A DNA stretch of 64,000 nucleotides from Globodera rostochiensis (Eukaryota > Nematoda > Chromadorea > Rhabditida > Heteroderidae). The notes beneath the pieces are model-generated. The model saw nothing but the letters and a program-made list of their open reading frames with translations. It searched no databases and had not been told where the DNA came from. Positions within the stretch are counted from its first letter, which is position 1, and every line of letters starts with the position of its first letter. Location of the stretch: the NCBI GenBank assembly GCA_018350325.1, contig JAEVLN010000005.1, positions 2,242,142 through 2,306,141 of the forward strand, read 5' to 3'. This document shows positions 21,872 through 32,896 of the stretch, in pieces. The translations under genes were made by a program, and so were the position numbers.

Positions 21872-23716
21872 TTATGGATTGTACCAGTCCAAGAAAAGGA
21901 GAGTAAAAGTGAGCACGAGCAAACAAAATATCAAGATGACCCGTCGGTTAGCCTGGTTTTTGATTGCCTCTCGAATAAATTCATTTGCGGTCTCCAAATT
22001 GTCCAGTGTGTACACCGTTCTCGAATGGATAATGTCTATATCCTGTTCCTGCTCGCTTATCTGCAAAAAGTTACTAAAATTACACTAGAGCCAAAAAAAA
22101 ATCACCTTTTCCGCAAATATTCCTTGCAACCGCTGTATTTCGCTCATTTGCGTTTCTATTCTCACCAACTCTGAGTCGGTGGCAGTGAAACGCTCAAATA
22201 GTTTTTTATTCTCCTCAAGCAGCTGGGCCTGTTCGCCTTAAAATGCCTTTTTTGAGAAGTTGCCATTTGCTATAGTATATAAACAAACCTTTGACTAGTT
22301 TCACTTCCTCGGTGTTCACCCCTTCCCACCGGTCCACCGATCTCGGCCGCTCCTCTGTCTTAATGGGCAATTCTTCTTCCCCAGTTTTTGCTTCTTCCCA
22401 TGCGTCCACCGGCCTCGGCCGCTCTTCCATCATAATTAGCAATTCCTCCTCTCTGAGCTGCGCTTCTTCCCATCCATCAGCCGGTCTTTGCTGTTCTTCT
22501 GCCTTGACAAACAATTCGTCGTCCTCAATTTGAGTCTCTTCCCATCCGTCCACCACCATTTTCTTCGTATTTCCTGTTTTGGTCTTCGGTTTCTCATCGT
22601 CTCCTTCCTGCACATTCTCTTTGTTTTCTTCCGTCGCTTTTTCCCTCTCCCCGTGGCGTTGTTCACCCTCTCTCAGCTTTTCCATCATTTGTGCCAATCG
22701 GGAAGCTTTCGCTTCTTCCTCCTTTCGTGTCTTTTCCAATCTAACTCCGTACATCTCGACGAGGTTAGCCAGTCGACAAACTCGCCGCATTTGGCGCGAC
22801 TTTCGAACATGAATCTCTCTTAATTCATTAAGCGTACTGTCCGATCCAAGTCAGAATTACGGCATTTTTACTAGTAAAGTTTAGCCGAAAAAGATTAGTT
22901 AATCAGTTATAAAAAGTAGTGATTATCTGACCTTAACTGTGTGACAATAGTAAGCACCTCCTTCAAATAAATGTTGAGCAAATTTGACACGGCGAGAAGA
23001 TGCCTAAGTTCGTCCGCCCGACGCAATGTTCGATCAGATTCAATTTGAACTTCAAGTCCCTTTATTAATTTGGTGCAGTGTTTGAAGGCCAAATCTGAAA
23101 TTGCTATTCCGCTTTAACGAGTGTAAACAGAACCTCTTTAAAAATTATAGCTTAGTCTACCAGAAAATAATTTTGCGATTATTATTCAACGTGATGATTT
23201 ATAAAGCGTACGCCTTAGCGTCGAATTATAAGAATGTTCGCCACAACTTTCGACTGGATTACTATTTTGAAGAAATAAACCGCGATGGCTTCGAACTCAC
23301 CCAACTCCCGGTCAAATTTCCTTCTGTCTTCATCAGACATGAACTTCTGAACACCGTAAAGCGAAAACGCATTGCTGCAAAGAATGTATTCCTTTCGCTT
23401 GTCCAACACCAAATCGCGCAATTCGGTTACGTCCGTCAAAATTTGGCGTGCGTGAGCACAGTAAAGACGGAAATTTGCAGATCCAGTCGCTCGAGCACCT
23501 TTTCGTCCACCCAAAAAATATAAATCGTTAGATAAATTGAATAACTGCTTTATTAGATTTAATTTTTCGATTCTCAGTTTTATGGTTTTCTAGACATGAG
23601 AGATCACCTTCCTTTGTCACTTGAACCGCCTCATTCTCCAAAGATTCCTCCGCTTTTCTACACAACACCTGCGTTCGTGCACGAAAGAGTGCCGTATTAT
23701 CAGTGACCACAGACAT
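21872..23716 (-). CDS. syx-18: Syntaxin-18 (ER t-SNARE) with expanded linker
   Basis: Six exons join in phase to 439 aa: 23716-23608, 23498-23301, 23094-22932, 22818-22289, 22236-22106 and 22060-21872. The N terminus (MSVVTDNTALFRARTQ) and the ELRDLVLDKRKEYI region match the syntaxin-18 N-terminal domain. The C-terminal SNARE helix runs from about LLEENKKLF to IREAIKNQANRRV, followed by one membrane anchor and a short WYNP tail, the hallmark end of this family. Syntaxin-18 sits in the ER with the ZW10/NAG/RINT1 tether, Sec22 and USE1, and accepts COPI vesicles from the Golgi. The protein is about 100 residues longer than the human form. The extra length is an acidic linker in exon 4 containing four tandem Trp repeats. 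Confidence 0.93.
22289..22557 (-). repeat. Fourfold 24-residue Trp-acidic repeat inside syntaxin-18
   Basis: Exon 4 encodes four head-to-tail units of 24 codons (72 bases), the last one shorter. Each has a core V/A-D-x-W-E followed by a cluster of Glu: VDGWEETQ, ADGWEEAQ, VDAWEEAK and VDRWEGVN. The units end in EER/EEQ plus RP-type residues. The human protein has a single Trp in the same acidic linker, so this looks like a lineage expansion. Confidence 0.9.
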
Positions 23717-24050
23717 TTTTTGAACTTTTAAAATGAGAAAAACAAAATGCCAAGCATAAAGCGTAAATAACAGAACGATATTTGGTTTAGCGTGCCAGAG
23801 CAGCCTAGTTATGTGTATGCGAAATGAGTTTATCATTTATGTGCCAAGCGTACTTCTACAATGCGCAATCGGAATGTCGGGGAAGGGACATGGTATACGT
23901 CTGTTATGTACTCGGACTGTTCGGACACATGCGAAGAATGCAAACATACAGACTTAGGAATTTCGGGTCAGGGTTTCTGGTTGAATAGGTTTAATTCATG
24001 CAAAATGACAAGTCTCCACGGTCTTCCGTTCTCACAGCACACAACCTCAC

Positions 24051-24618
24051 TCATTTTCCTGCCCAGATGACGATGATGATGATCAGCAGAATGACAATTG
24101 CGCACATAATCACAATCATCTAAACGAATGCAGCTTAACCGACTAAAAAAATCAATAAATCGTAAAGCACAAGCCTTGATATTCTTCCACCAGTATTTGC
24201 GCTTCAAAGTTGCCGCAGACTTCTCGAATTGAGACGCGCCTTCCTAAAGAAAGGTTAACGAAGGAAAGTCATAGCTCATGGCAACCTGAAGAGCGTCGGC
24301 ACGATCGTCCAATTGAGACAGTTTTTGGTCACGTTCCAAAACCTTTTCAACGTTCACCTAAAAGCAAAAATAAATTTTCCGGCGTTATTTAATACTCATG
24401 AAAAAAATCACCGACTGAAATTATTATGGAATTCCATTAAAGATTTTCCATCTATGAAAACTGGACTTTAACTCCTCCTCCCCTGTCCCAAGAGAAACCT
24501 TCATGATGCCGACCACTTCGTCCACTTGTGCCTGTGTCTGCTGAAGTCGTTTATTCGAAGGACGAGCCCCACCCTGCTGCTGAGAATTGTTTGATGGTTG
24601 AGCACCAGGAGGATCCAT
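24051..24618 (-). CDS. snb-1: Synaptobrevin (v-SNARE)
   Basis: Four exons join in phase to 109 aa: 24618-24499, 24357-24286, 24243-24175 and 24119-24051. The SNARE core [37 protein letters not shown] and [15 protein letters not shown] is nearly the universal VAMP/synaptobrevin sequence. It is followed by a single C-terminal anchor ending IWAGK. The protein sits in synaptic vesicles and zippers with syntaxin-1 and SNAP-25 to drive neurotransmitter release. Intron 3 requires a GC donor (ATCAAG|GCTTGT), since no GT keeps the phase. The length equals that of C. elegans SNB-1. Confidence 0.97.
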
Positions 24619-25487
24619 TTCTAGTCAAATAGTTCAATATATCAAATAAGATTAGCAATAAACGTTGAGAAATTTAGCTTAACATTAATTGATATAAATA
24701 TTAATTGTTGAATTTAGATGCTGCATTCATTTCGAATTTATCAAAAAAAACGGAGGAGGACAAAATCTAACATTTCATCACTTCTTTAGAAAAACAGAAG
24801 TGTCAAATACGGCAGAGCATGATAAGCACCAAAATCAATAGAAGAACTCCACTAGCTCATTCGACCTTAGCTTTACCCAAAAACGAAAGTATTCTAAAAA
24901 AGAAGAAATGGCAGTGGCAGGAAAGATGGAATGAAGCATAAAGCGATGTGAATGGAAGGGCAAGCGAAGAGAGAGAAAAATAGAGAGAAAGAATGTTGTA
25001 AACAGAAAATAAGCGAATCAATAAAATGGAAAAATGAAAGAAAGCAAATAATGAATTAGTGACAGTCGGTTGACAGTGTAAAAGGTTGAGATAGCACAAT
25101 GAAAACGGGAACGAAACATCCGCTTACTATGAGATTCTTTTGTCTGAACTTAGACAATAGTAAGGACAATCCGTCTTAAGTGGACAATCTTTTCGGGCAA
25201 AGAGGAGAAAAGCCGTATCTCCATGAATGGCTCGGATTAAAAAACTCTAAATTCTGAAGATGAATTTCATCTAATTCTTAAAAGGCCAATTCGAATGGCG
25301 TGCGCGAGTTTTAGTTTTTTGGATGATTTTGAGGCAAAAGATTCCGAAAAAATTATGAAATCGAATTTGGGTACGGGGTTTGAAATTGATCGAAATTTAA
25401 GTTTTTGATGACTTGGCAAAATGTAACGTTGGCCAAACGTAGGGATATCCCCTCCCACAAATGCCACCATGAGCAAACCCCCGAAGC

Positions 25488-25588
25488 GGGCCACTAGCGT
25501 CCCGCCACTAGCGTCACACTAGCGTCCCGCCACTAGCGTCCCGAGCCACTAGCGTCCCGGCCACTAGCGTCCCGTCCACTAGCGTCCC
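25488..25588. repeat. Tandem array of CCACTAGCGTCCCG
   Basis: About seven copies of a 14-16 bp unit with small spacer changes (CCACTAGCGTCCCG, with an extra C, G, GAG or T between units). One copy is shortened to ACACTAGCGTCCCG. Confidence 0.85.
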
Positions 25589-25861
25589 AACCAAAAAATA
25601 TTTTTTATTTTATTTTTTAATAACCAAATTACAGTTCAAATACATTTTAAAATTTTTGATTTTTTCTTTGTCTATGGGTACTTTTCCGTTATACGACCCC
25701 TCCCCAAATCTGCTGAAAACATCATATAGGGGTTTTCAAGGGCGCTGATCACGAATTGACAATATTTTTAAGATCTGACAACATCTAAGATTTTGAGAAT
25801 CAATGATTTTTATTTTTTTAATTAAGGAAAAAACAACTAAGTAACTCCTAAGCCGGATTGG

Positions 25862-25915
25862 TTAGGCCTAAGCCTAACAAACCCCAAGCCAGGGTAGCTT
25901 AGGCCTAAGCCTAAC
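25862..25915. repeat. Two telomere-like palindromic words
   Basis: TTAGGCCTAAGCCTAAC occurs at 25862-25878 and again at 25899-25915. It joins the nematode telomere unit TTAGGC to its inverse GCCTAA. Two isolated copies are too few to call an interstitial telomere. Confidence 0.55.
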
Positions 25916-26544
25916 GAACTTTTGACCAAAAAAGGTCCGCGAACTGGTCCAAAAACCGGTTTAAAGGTCGAGCCCCCAAAACGGGACGCTAATGACCCCT
26001 ACTCGCAAACCCCAATGTCGCGCGCGCTAATCAACCCTTTTTGGCCTACCTATTCAAGAGCATCCAGAAGCATAAAGCACCCAATTCGGGTCATCCATCC
26101 TCCATTCGAATCAGGGCTGGGCGAAACCTTGGGTTTTGACCTATGCTAATAAAGGCCTTTTGGCGCTTTTTTTTTATCTCAAACCGATTGTCCACTTCTG
26201 TCGGATTGCCAAATGTCCAATTGTCCGGGTGCCCCTAAAAAATCGGTATTTCCCGATTTTTTTTTCCAAGACTAGAATGACATTTAAGGTAATATATGTA
26301 AATATAGATCATATTATCCAGAGCCAACATCACTCAAAACCACTTTTACAGTATAGGGTTCTTAGGTGCTGAAGATGAGGAATTTACCTTTCATGGACAA
26401 TAATTATCCCGAACATTTTTAATCATTGGAATAATATTTATATGAAAGAAACAGAGAAGATCATTTGAGTGATGTGATCGGCTGAGATTGAGCAGTTCTG
26501 TCCGGTCTGCCGATGAGCTTTTGTCGTAGTTGCCCACTAACTCT

Positions 26545-29500
26545 TCAATCCCCACGGATTAATCCCTTCCCGCCAGTCTTCGCCATGCCCGCTCTTGCTC
26601 CGGCTGACAGTTCTTCAGACAAACTGTTCGGCCGACTTGAGCTGTCGCCTCGGGGTGCCACCGTCGCATTAATTCCCTTGGGGCTTATTTTCTTGGCCGT
26701 TTCTGTCGTCGTCGGTGTTTTGGACCGTTTTGATTGCTGGAGATGTTCCCTGTGTAAGTACTTCTCGCGCGCCCAGTCGATGGCATCGCACCAGTTTTTG
26801 GCGTGCCGTTCCGGATCAAATAAGTAATAAGTCCGTTTGGGCTTAAAGAGGGTCGATGAGTTAACAAATGTTTTTATGAATGACATTTAAACGATGATTT
26901 ACCGTATGGACAAAGAAAGTGCGAAAGTTTTTCGCTTCTGTGCGTATATGCTCAGAAAAAGGGACTTCGCCTTTCAGATGCATTGTCACTGGGTCCACGT
27001 AATACAATCGTGGGCCCTCAGTCAGCAGAAACTTCAATTGAAATGATTCAAATTAGCCAATTCATTAAATTGCCTAAGTTCGGTCCGCTTACCATTCTCC
27101 GGCGTGCGAACAGTCCCTTTTTCTTGTCGATGAGCCCCGACTTGAGGATCAAATTGTCCTCCACAAACCGGTGGTATTTGTTCTCCCTCCGCTGCCTCTC
27201 CAGCCGATTTAGGCGTCTTCGCTCGAGCTCTTCCGCCGATGGCATGGAGTTTCTGGACGGAGAGGACGCCGCGTCATTGGGAAGGCGATCTGAAAGTTTT
27301 GGGGTTTTCTGACTGAGAAGAAAAGATTCATTTTGTTGTACGATTTATGCCGCCCCCCCAATCAGTCAATCAATCGTCCGTTCGTTTAGCAGCAAATAAT
27401 CGGATTTCAATGAGTTCAGTTGATGATCGACGGCACTCATCTCGGCCAGTCTTTATTTGGGCAGCTCGGACTTCGAATTTGGCGGACCAAAATCAAAAGT
27501 TTCTACCGATAGCCGCAAAAATGAAGACTGGCCAGAGAATGGCGCAGGTTACTTTAATTTATAGGAGAGAGTTGGAAAGTGATGGACAGTGAATGGCCCC
27601 CAACGATTTTGGCCTGGATTTTATATCGGATTGAACATTTCATCGAATGAATAAACAGTGGCAAAATCCCATCGCTTTGGGACATATGCACCACAATGCC
27701 CCGAGGGAAAATAAACATTTCGTGGGAGACAACTTAAGCACAACAGAACGGGGATCGAATTTCCTATTTAATCAAATCTGTTCACTTTCAATGCATTAAA
27801 ATAAATACATAAATTCCAATACGTCTTAAGTCTCGGTAAATGTCTCAAACATTTAAATGTATGTAAACCCCCCCTCCGTCCGTCCGACCAACCTTCACCG
27901 TCGACCATCCGATTGAATTCGATCTCGGCAAATTCACCGGAAACTCCTCCGCCCGAACTCCCAAGTCCCATCAGACGGTACAGCGCCGCTTCATTCAGGC
28001 CCGGCTCAAAGTCCATCGGTCCATCCGACGGCAGTGGACAGTACTCGCCGTAGAAGGCCGGCTCACCGCTGCTGGCAGGGAGGTACGGCTTCAATTCGGG
28101 AGGTTTGCGCGTGAACAGTGACGGCCATTCAACATCCTTTTGGAGAATTACAAATATAAATAAGGAATTGAGCGTTAATCGAACACCTTGAAGAAAGTGT
28201 GCCTCTTCAATTCGTCAATTCCCCCTGTTTGGGGACTGCCGAGGCGTTCTGTCGGGTTGTAGACAAGAAGTCGGCTTACTAGGTCCCGAGCAACCTCGGG
28301 AAACCCGTCAGGGAAATGGAAGTCCAGGTTCAGAATCTTTTTCAGGATTTTGTATTCATTCATCGCACGAAAAGGCCTAAAAACGTCCTCACTAATAAAT
28401 CCAACTCCAAATGCGGGTTCATCAAAGTACTGTAACTTACGGTTGTCCGGAGATCATTTGGAATATGATCGCCCCCAAGGCCCAATAATCACATTCGGGG
28501 CCAACATCCTCCGACTTCAGCACTTCCGGACTGAAATCAAAACTCAAAATGCAATTCTTTCTAATTTCTCTAAACACACCTAATGTAATGGGCAGTTCCC
28601 ACGAAGGAACTCCTCACACTGCGTTTGGTCTGTTTGATCACTAGCGAAGGGACAATACCGGGCACTTCGCCCGGGGGCAAAGGGTCGATGGCGGCGGCGG
28701 CATCAAAGGATGAGGAGGAATCAGCTGCAAATAGCAATGGTAGTTAAGAGCCAAATTAAGATGAAGTTGTTTACCTGCCGTGGGTTGCTGCTCATCGACG
28801 ATTTTCGCCGTGCCAAAGTCGGAGATCATAATGTGCCAGTCGGCCCCTACCAAAATGTTCTCCGGCTTTAAGTCGCGATGGATCACTTTGCATTGGTGGA
28901 GGAATTCCAACGCGCAAAGGATTTCAGAGGCGTAAAAAAGGGTGGCGGCCTCGTCGAAAGAGCCAAGCCGCCGCAACAAGTCCAGCAATTCGCCGTGCTT
29001 GGCGTAAGCCAAAGCAAAATCTGTGCATTTGGAAAGTAATTTGAATAAATACGATCCTAACACTGTGAAGGGGGGGGGGGGGTGCATGTACGTAACTCAC
29101 AGAGTTTGGGTGGGCGGAGGGGGGTTGTACGGTAACTCACAGAGTTTGGGTGGGGGGTGCGTGTACGGTAACTCACAGTTTGGGGGGTGGGGGGGGGGGG
29201 TGCGTGTACGTAACTCACAGAGTTTTGGGGGGGGTGTATGGTACTCGCAGGATTTGGGAGGGGGGTGTACGGTACTCGCAGGGTTTGGGGAAGGGGGGGG
29301 GGGGGTGCGTGTACGGTAACTCCAGTTTGGGGGGTGGGGGGGGTGCGTGTACGGTAACTCACAGAGTTTTGGGGGGGGGGGTGTACGGTACTCGCAGGGT
29401 TTGGGGAGGGGGGTGTACGGTACTCGCAGGGTTTGGGGAGGGGGGGGGACGCGTGTACGGTAACTCACAGAGTCTGTCGTTGTCTTGGAAGGTGCAGTAA

Positions 29501-30342
29501 AGGCGAATGACGAAGGGATGACCGCCGTGGGCGTACGTAAGAGCGGCCATTATGTCCTTCTCCCGGAGGACATAGCGTACTTTTGCCTCCCGGCGAATTT
29601 CGCTCTTTAACAAAACTTTGATGGCGTATTCATCGCCCGTCGTCACTTCTTTTGCAAAATACACCTAAAACCCGCGAACTCTGTCGAAATGTTCTGAATT
29701 GCCCACTTTCTAACCGTTGAGAATGAGCCCTCGCCTAGAACTTTAACGAAGAAAAAGTCCATTGGAGTCCTTGTGGCGATTGTTCTCATTGTTTGCTCGT
29801 CCCTTGGGACTCCGCGCAGTCTTTGCAATGTTTCCTCTGTCGAAACGCCCTCCAGCGGTGTCCGAACTGAACCCGGACTTGGCGGTGCGGGACCGGCCTC
29901 GTTCAGGTTCAGCTTGGCCGGTTTGTGAATCATTTTCATACGGTCCGAACAATATGGCCAGTCTGATCCATTACTGTATGAGTAAAATTGGGGGTATTTG
30001 GGAGTTCTTTGTTTTATAATATTGGAAGGCCTTAAAAGGTTGGCCACTTCCCTACTTGAGTTAGTCCCGGATTAGGATTTGTGTTCAGTTCTATTTTAAG
30101 AAACATTTTGCCGGTTTTTATTCTCGTAAGATCCAGAACGGCACCAAAAGATGGCACAGACCAACTTTACCTGCTGCTTTTCATCGTTCCGGTGTGGCTG
30201 GACATGGAAGAGGAAGTTGAGTCCGTCTCGCCCTCCTCCTGCTGCTGCTGCTGGTAAATCGGCCTCTTCGCTTCCTCTCCGCCACTGCTGCCCGCGTCGC
30301 CAACCGCGAGAATGTGTTTGATCGCTGCGCGCAGTTCGCTTT
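26545..30342 (-). CDS. pdk-1: 3-phosphoinositide-dependent protein kinase 1
   Basis: Eleven exons join in phase to about 740 aa: 30342-30171, 30030-29715, 29664-29469, 29020-28775, 28724-28580, 28530-28441, 28376-28187, 28136-27893, 27289-27093, 27031-26903 and 26841-26545. The kinase domain has [34 protein letters not shown] and [13 protein letters not shown]. The last holds the activation-loop serine, and a Ser/Ala/Pro insert precedes it, as in the C. elegans protein. A PH domain follows ([49 protein letters not shown]). PDK1 phosphorylates the activation loop of AKT, SGK and other AGC kinases at PIP3-rich membranes in insulin signalling. The true start is uncertain: the first listed exon opens with two bases of a codon, so a further 5' exon or a trans-spliced leader is implied; the first ATG inside it is MSSHTGTM. 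Intron 3 contains a minisatellite. Confidence 0.93.
29067..29470 (-). repeat. Minisatellite in pdk-1 intron that copies the 5' splice site
   Basis: About ten imperfect units of 31-44 bp run from the exon edge across the intron. On the coding strand the real junction is GACAGACTCT|GTGAGTTAC. CTCTGTGAGTTACCGTACAC or a close variant recurs in most units, while others read CTGCGAGTACCGTACAC. Poly-C of variable length separates the units. Confidence 0.9.
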
Positions 30343-31052
30343 CTGTAAAATGTTTAGCGATGATCGCCCAAGGGCATCCCCACCCCCCCCCCCGGCTAGC
30401 CAGCGCCCCAGGCAATTGCTCCAATTTCAGAATTGGGGCGAACAGAGGGGGGATAATGGCTGTTTTCGTCGAAAGCGCAAATACCTCACAATAATATTTA
30501 TTGTATATGTGTTGGCTGCTGGAGGGATCCCCCCCCCCAGTGATAATCCGTACAAACATTGAGATTCCCCCCGAGGCGAAAATAACCGCAGGATTATTCA
30601 TTTGCCCTAACCGTTCCCCTCACCGTCCAACAGTCGGCTTCCTTTCCTTCCGGGGCTTCGATGCGTCACATTTGCATTTTCTTCCGCATCGTTTCGCCCC
30701 AGGCAGTGTTTTTGGTCGCAAGATTCATCCATCAGTAAATGGCAGGAGATACGATAATAAATGATAAATAAGCACTTCTGAAGAAATGAAAAAATGTGTT
30801 CTGATCCTTAATGTCTGGCCCGGGGCTGTATTTAAGCCGAGATTCATCCCTTCGGGACAGGGAATAGCCCCGCCGGGTGAAAATTGCTGCCTTTGCCCAC
30901 ACGGCCATTTCTCTCATCAGCTTCCCGGATGAAAATGTTTGTGTGAATTGGGTAAGAGAGGATTTGGTGGGGACGTCACTTTGGCGACGAGAGCGTAAAC
31001 AAGCGGTCGTCATCTCTACCTTGTCGAGAGTCCCGACAGACACAGACGCCGG

Positions 31053-31432
31053 CGGGGGGGGGGGGGGGATGGGGGAAGACGAAAACAAAGTGAGGTCGGG
31101 GAGGGGGGGGGGAATAAAAGTGCATTTCGTTGGTGAGGGTTTTGAGGTGTCGGGGGGGGGGGGAGGAGAGGGGGGGGGGGGGGAGGGGGCGGGGGGGGAG
31201 GGGGGGGGAGGGGGACGGGGGGGGAGGGTGCCGGGAGGAGAGGGGGGGGAGAGGGACGGGGGGGAGGGGGGGGGAGGAGGGGGGGAGGGGGACGGGGGGG
31301 AGGAGGGGGGGGGGGGGAGGAGGAGAGGGGGGGGGGGAGGGGGCGGGGGGGGGGGGAGGGGACGGGGGGGAGGGAGGGGGGGGGAGGAGGAGAGGGGGGG
31401 GGGGAGGGGGCGGGGGGGGGGGGTGCCGGACG
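31053..31432 (+). repeat. G-rich satellite (G runs split by single A or C)
   Basis: About 380 bases consist almost wholly of G runs of 4-12 broken by single A, GA or AC. Loose higher-order words such as GGGAGGGGGACGGGGGGGAG recur. The strand asymmetry is complete: G on plus, C on minus. Such sequence can form G-quadruplexes and is prone to assembly length error. Confidence 0.9.
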
Positions 31433-32833
31433 ACTTTTGGTACGACTTGGGGGCGGGGACGAATTCCACCATCAAAACAAACCTCCCACACAATTCATTC
31501 ATTCCCCCACCCCCTCGAGGGATAAGACAGCGCCAAAAACAAATCATCCAAACGGAATGTCCCTTCCGGTGCTTTTCAAAACCTTTCCCATCAGAAAAGA
31601 TTACGAAAACAAATGGAAATTAATTGGACAAAATGTCTGCCATTAATCACCGAGGCCGAGTTTTGGTTAATTTATTACCATTTATTAGGGATGGGACGAA
31701 ATTCCCAACAGAAACAATAACGGAGGAACGAACGTTGCGATTAGAGCCCGGTAAAATAAAATTTCCGGGGACGGGAATTCCAAATTTAATGGACGGGAAT
31801 TCCGTGTTTTCCCCGTTCCTCCCGCCGATCACTTTAAACGACAGATTTGACAATAATTGGGGCGATTTGTGTTAGATGGAACGCAAAACTTTAAAGTGGA
31901 AGGAATCTGATCGGCGATCAAAAACGGCCAAAAGATTTAACAGAAATTGTCGTAACGGTAAAATGTAAATTAAATTGTATGGATTTTGCACGTCATTTTA
32001 ACATTACTTATTAGGATTTGGGGTTGGGGAAGCGAAAAACAAAACAAAATTTGGGGAAAATCGATGGACGGAAAAGGGGAGAAGAAATGGGGCGGGTGGG
32101 CGCCGGGGGGGCAAATGAATGGATGGGCCGAAGAAGAATTGTTTGGTTGGATTCGTTTGTTTTGAAATATGCGGCCATTTATTTGTTTGGAATTTGTTTT
32201 CGTTTTTAGTGAAATTTATAAAAAAATATAATTCTTCGATGTGACATCAACAGAAAACAATGGAAAGTTGTGATTTTGGAATTGAATATTTATTATTTTT
32301 TGGGGAAAGGTAATTTGTTCGCCGTTTTATAAAATCGTGTGGGCTTTGCAAGTGAAAAGAGACGCGGAATTCTTCCTGAAAAGTGCCATTAAAATTAGAA
32401 ATGGCGTTTTGGCCCTCCCCTCGGGGGCCATGCCATGCCATCACAGCGAATTCATTTTTCCCGGGGATTTAAACGTTTAATTAGAAAACAAACGGCACAA
32501 ACGCAAAGGGCGGGGGGCGGGGGGCGGGGGGGGCAGCAGACGGGCAAACGGACGCCGGGGGATGCTTTTGTTTTGCCGGCGGCGTTTTCTTTCTTTCCAT
32601 GCGTCGATCGAAAAGTCTGTTGTGTCTGCCCCTTCCTTTTCTGCTTTCTCTGTCCTCACTGTTCCCCCACTCCCTCCCCTTTTCTTTTCCCAGTGATTGT
32701 GTTAGATGTTAGATAAGCCTTCCTCTCCTTCTCTTCCACAATTTAATTAGGTATGCTTCGTTGGAATTTTTACGACACTTTCCAAAAAATGGGTGGGTGA
32801 TAAGCAAAACGGTGGGGGGGGGGGGGGGAGAAG

Positions 32834-32896
32834 GGATTTATGACCCCTGGGGCGATTTATGACCCAAGAGAAGGGATTTATGACCCCTGGGGCGTT
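32834..32896 (+). repeat. Short direct repeat, ATTTATGACCCCTGGGGCG
   Basis: The word gggatttatgacccctgggg appears at 32834 and again at about 32872, with a partial copy between them. It follows a G tract. Confidence 0.7.

Larger units (their letters stand above)
24619..26544. other. Gene-poor repeat-bearing region
   Basis: No coding sequence is supported. It holds a 14-bp tandem array (25488-25588), two telomere-like palindromes (25862-25915), a possible hAT-type end CAGGGCTGGGCGAAACC near 26113, and AT-rich filler. Confidence 0.6.

Noticed and set aside
29023..29500. Gly- and Pro-rich open frames on both strands
   Set aside because: They are translations of the pdk-1 intron minisatellite.
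30732..31623. Long open frames coding for poly-Pro or poly-Gly on both strands
   Set aside because: They come from the G-rich satellite, exist in several frames at once and have no splice support.
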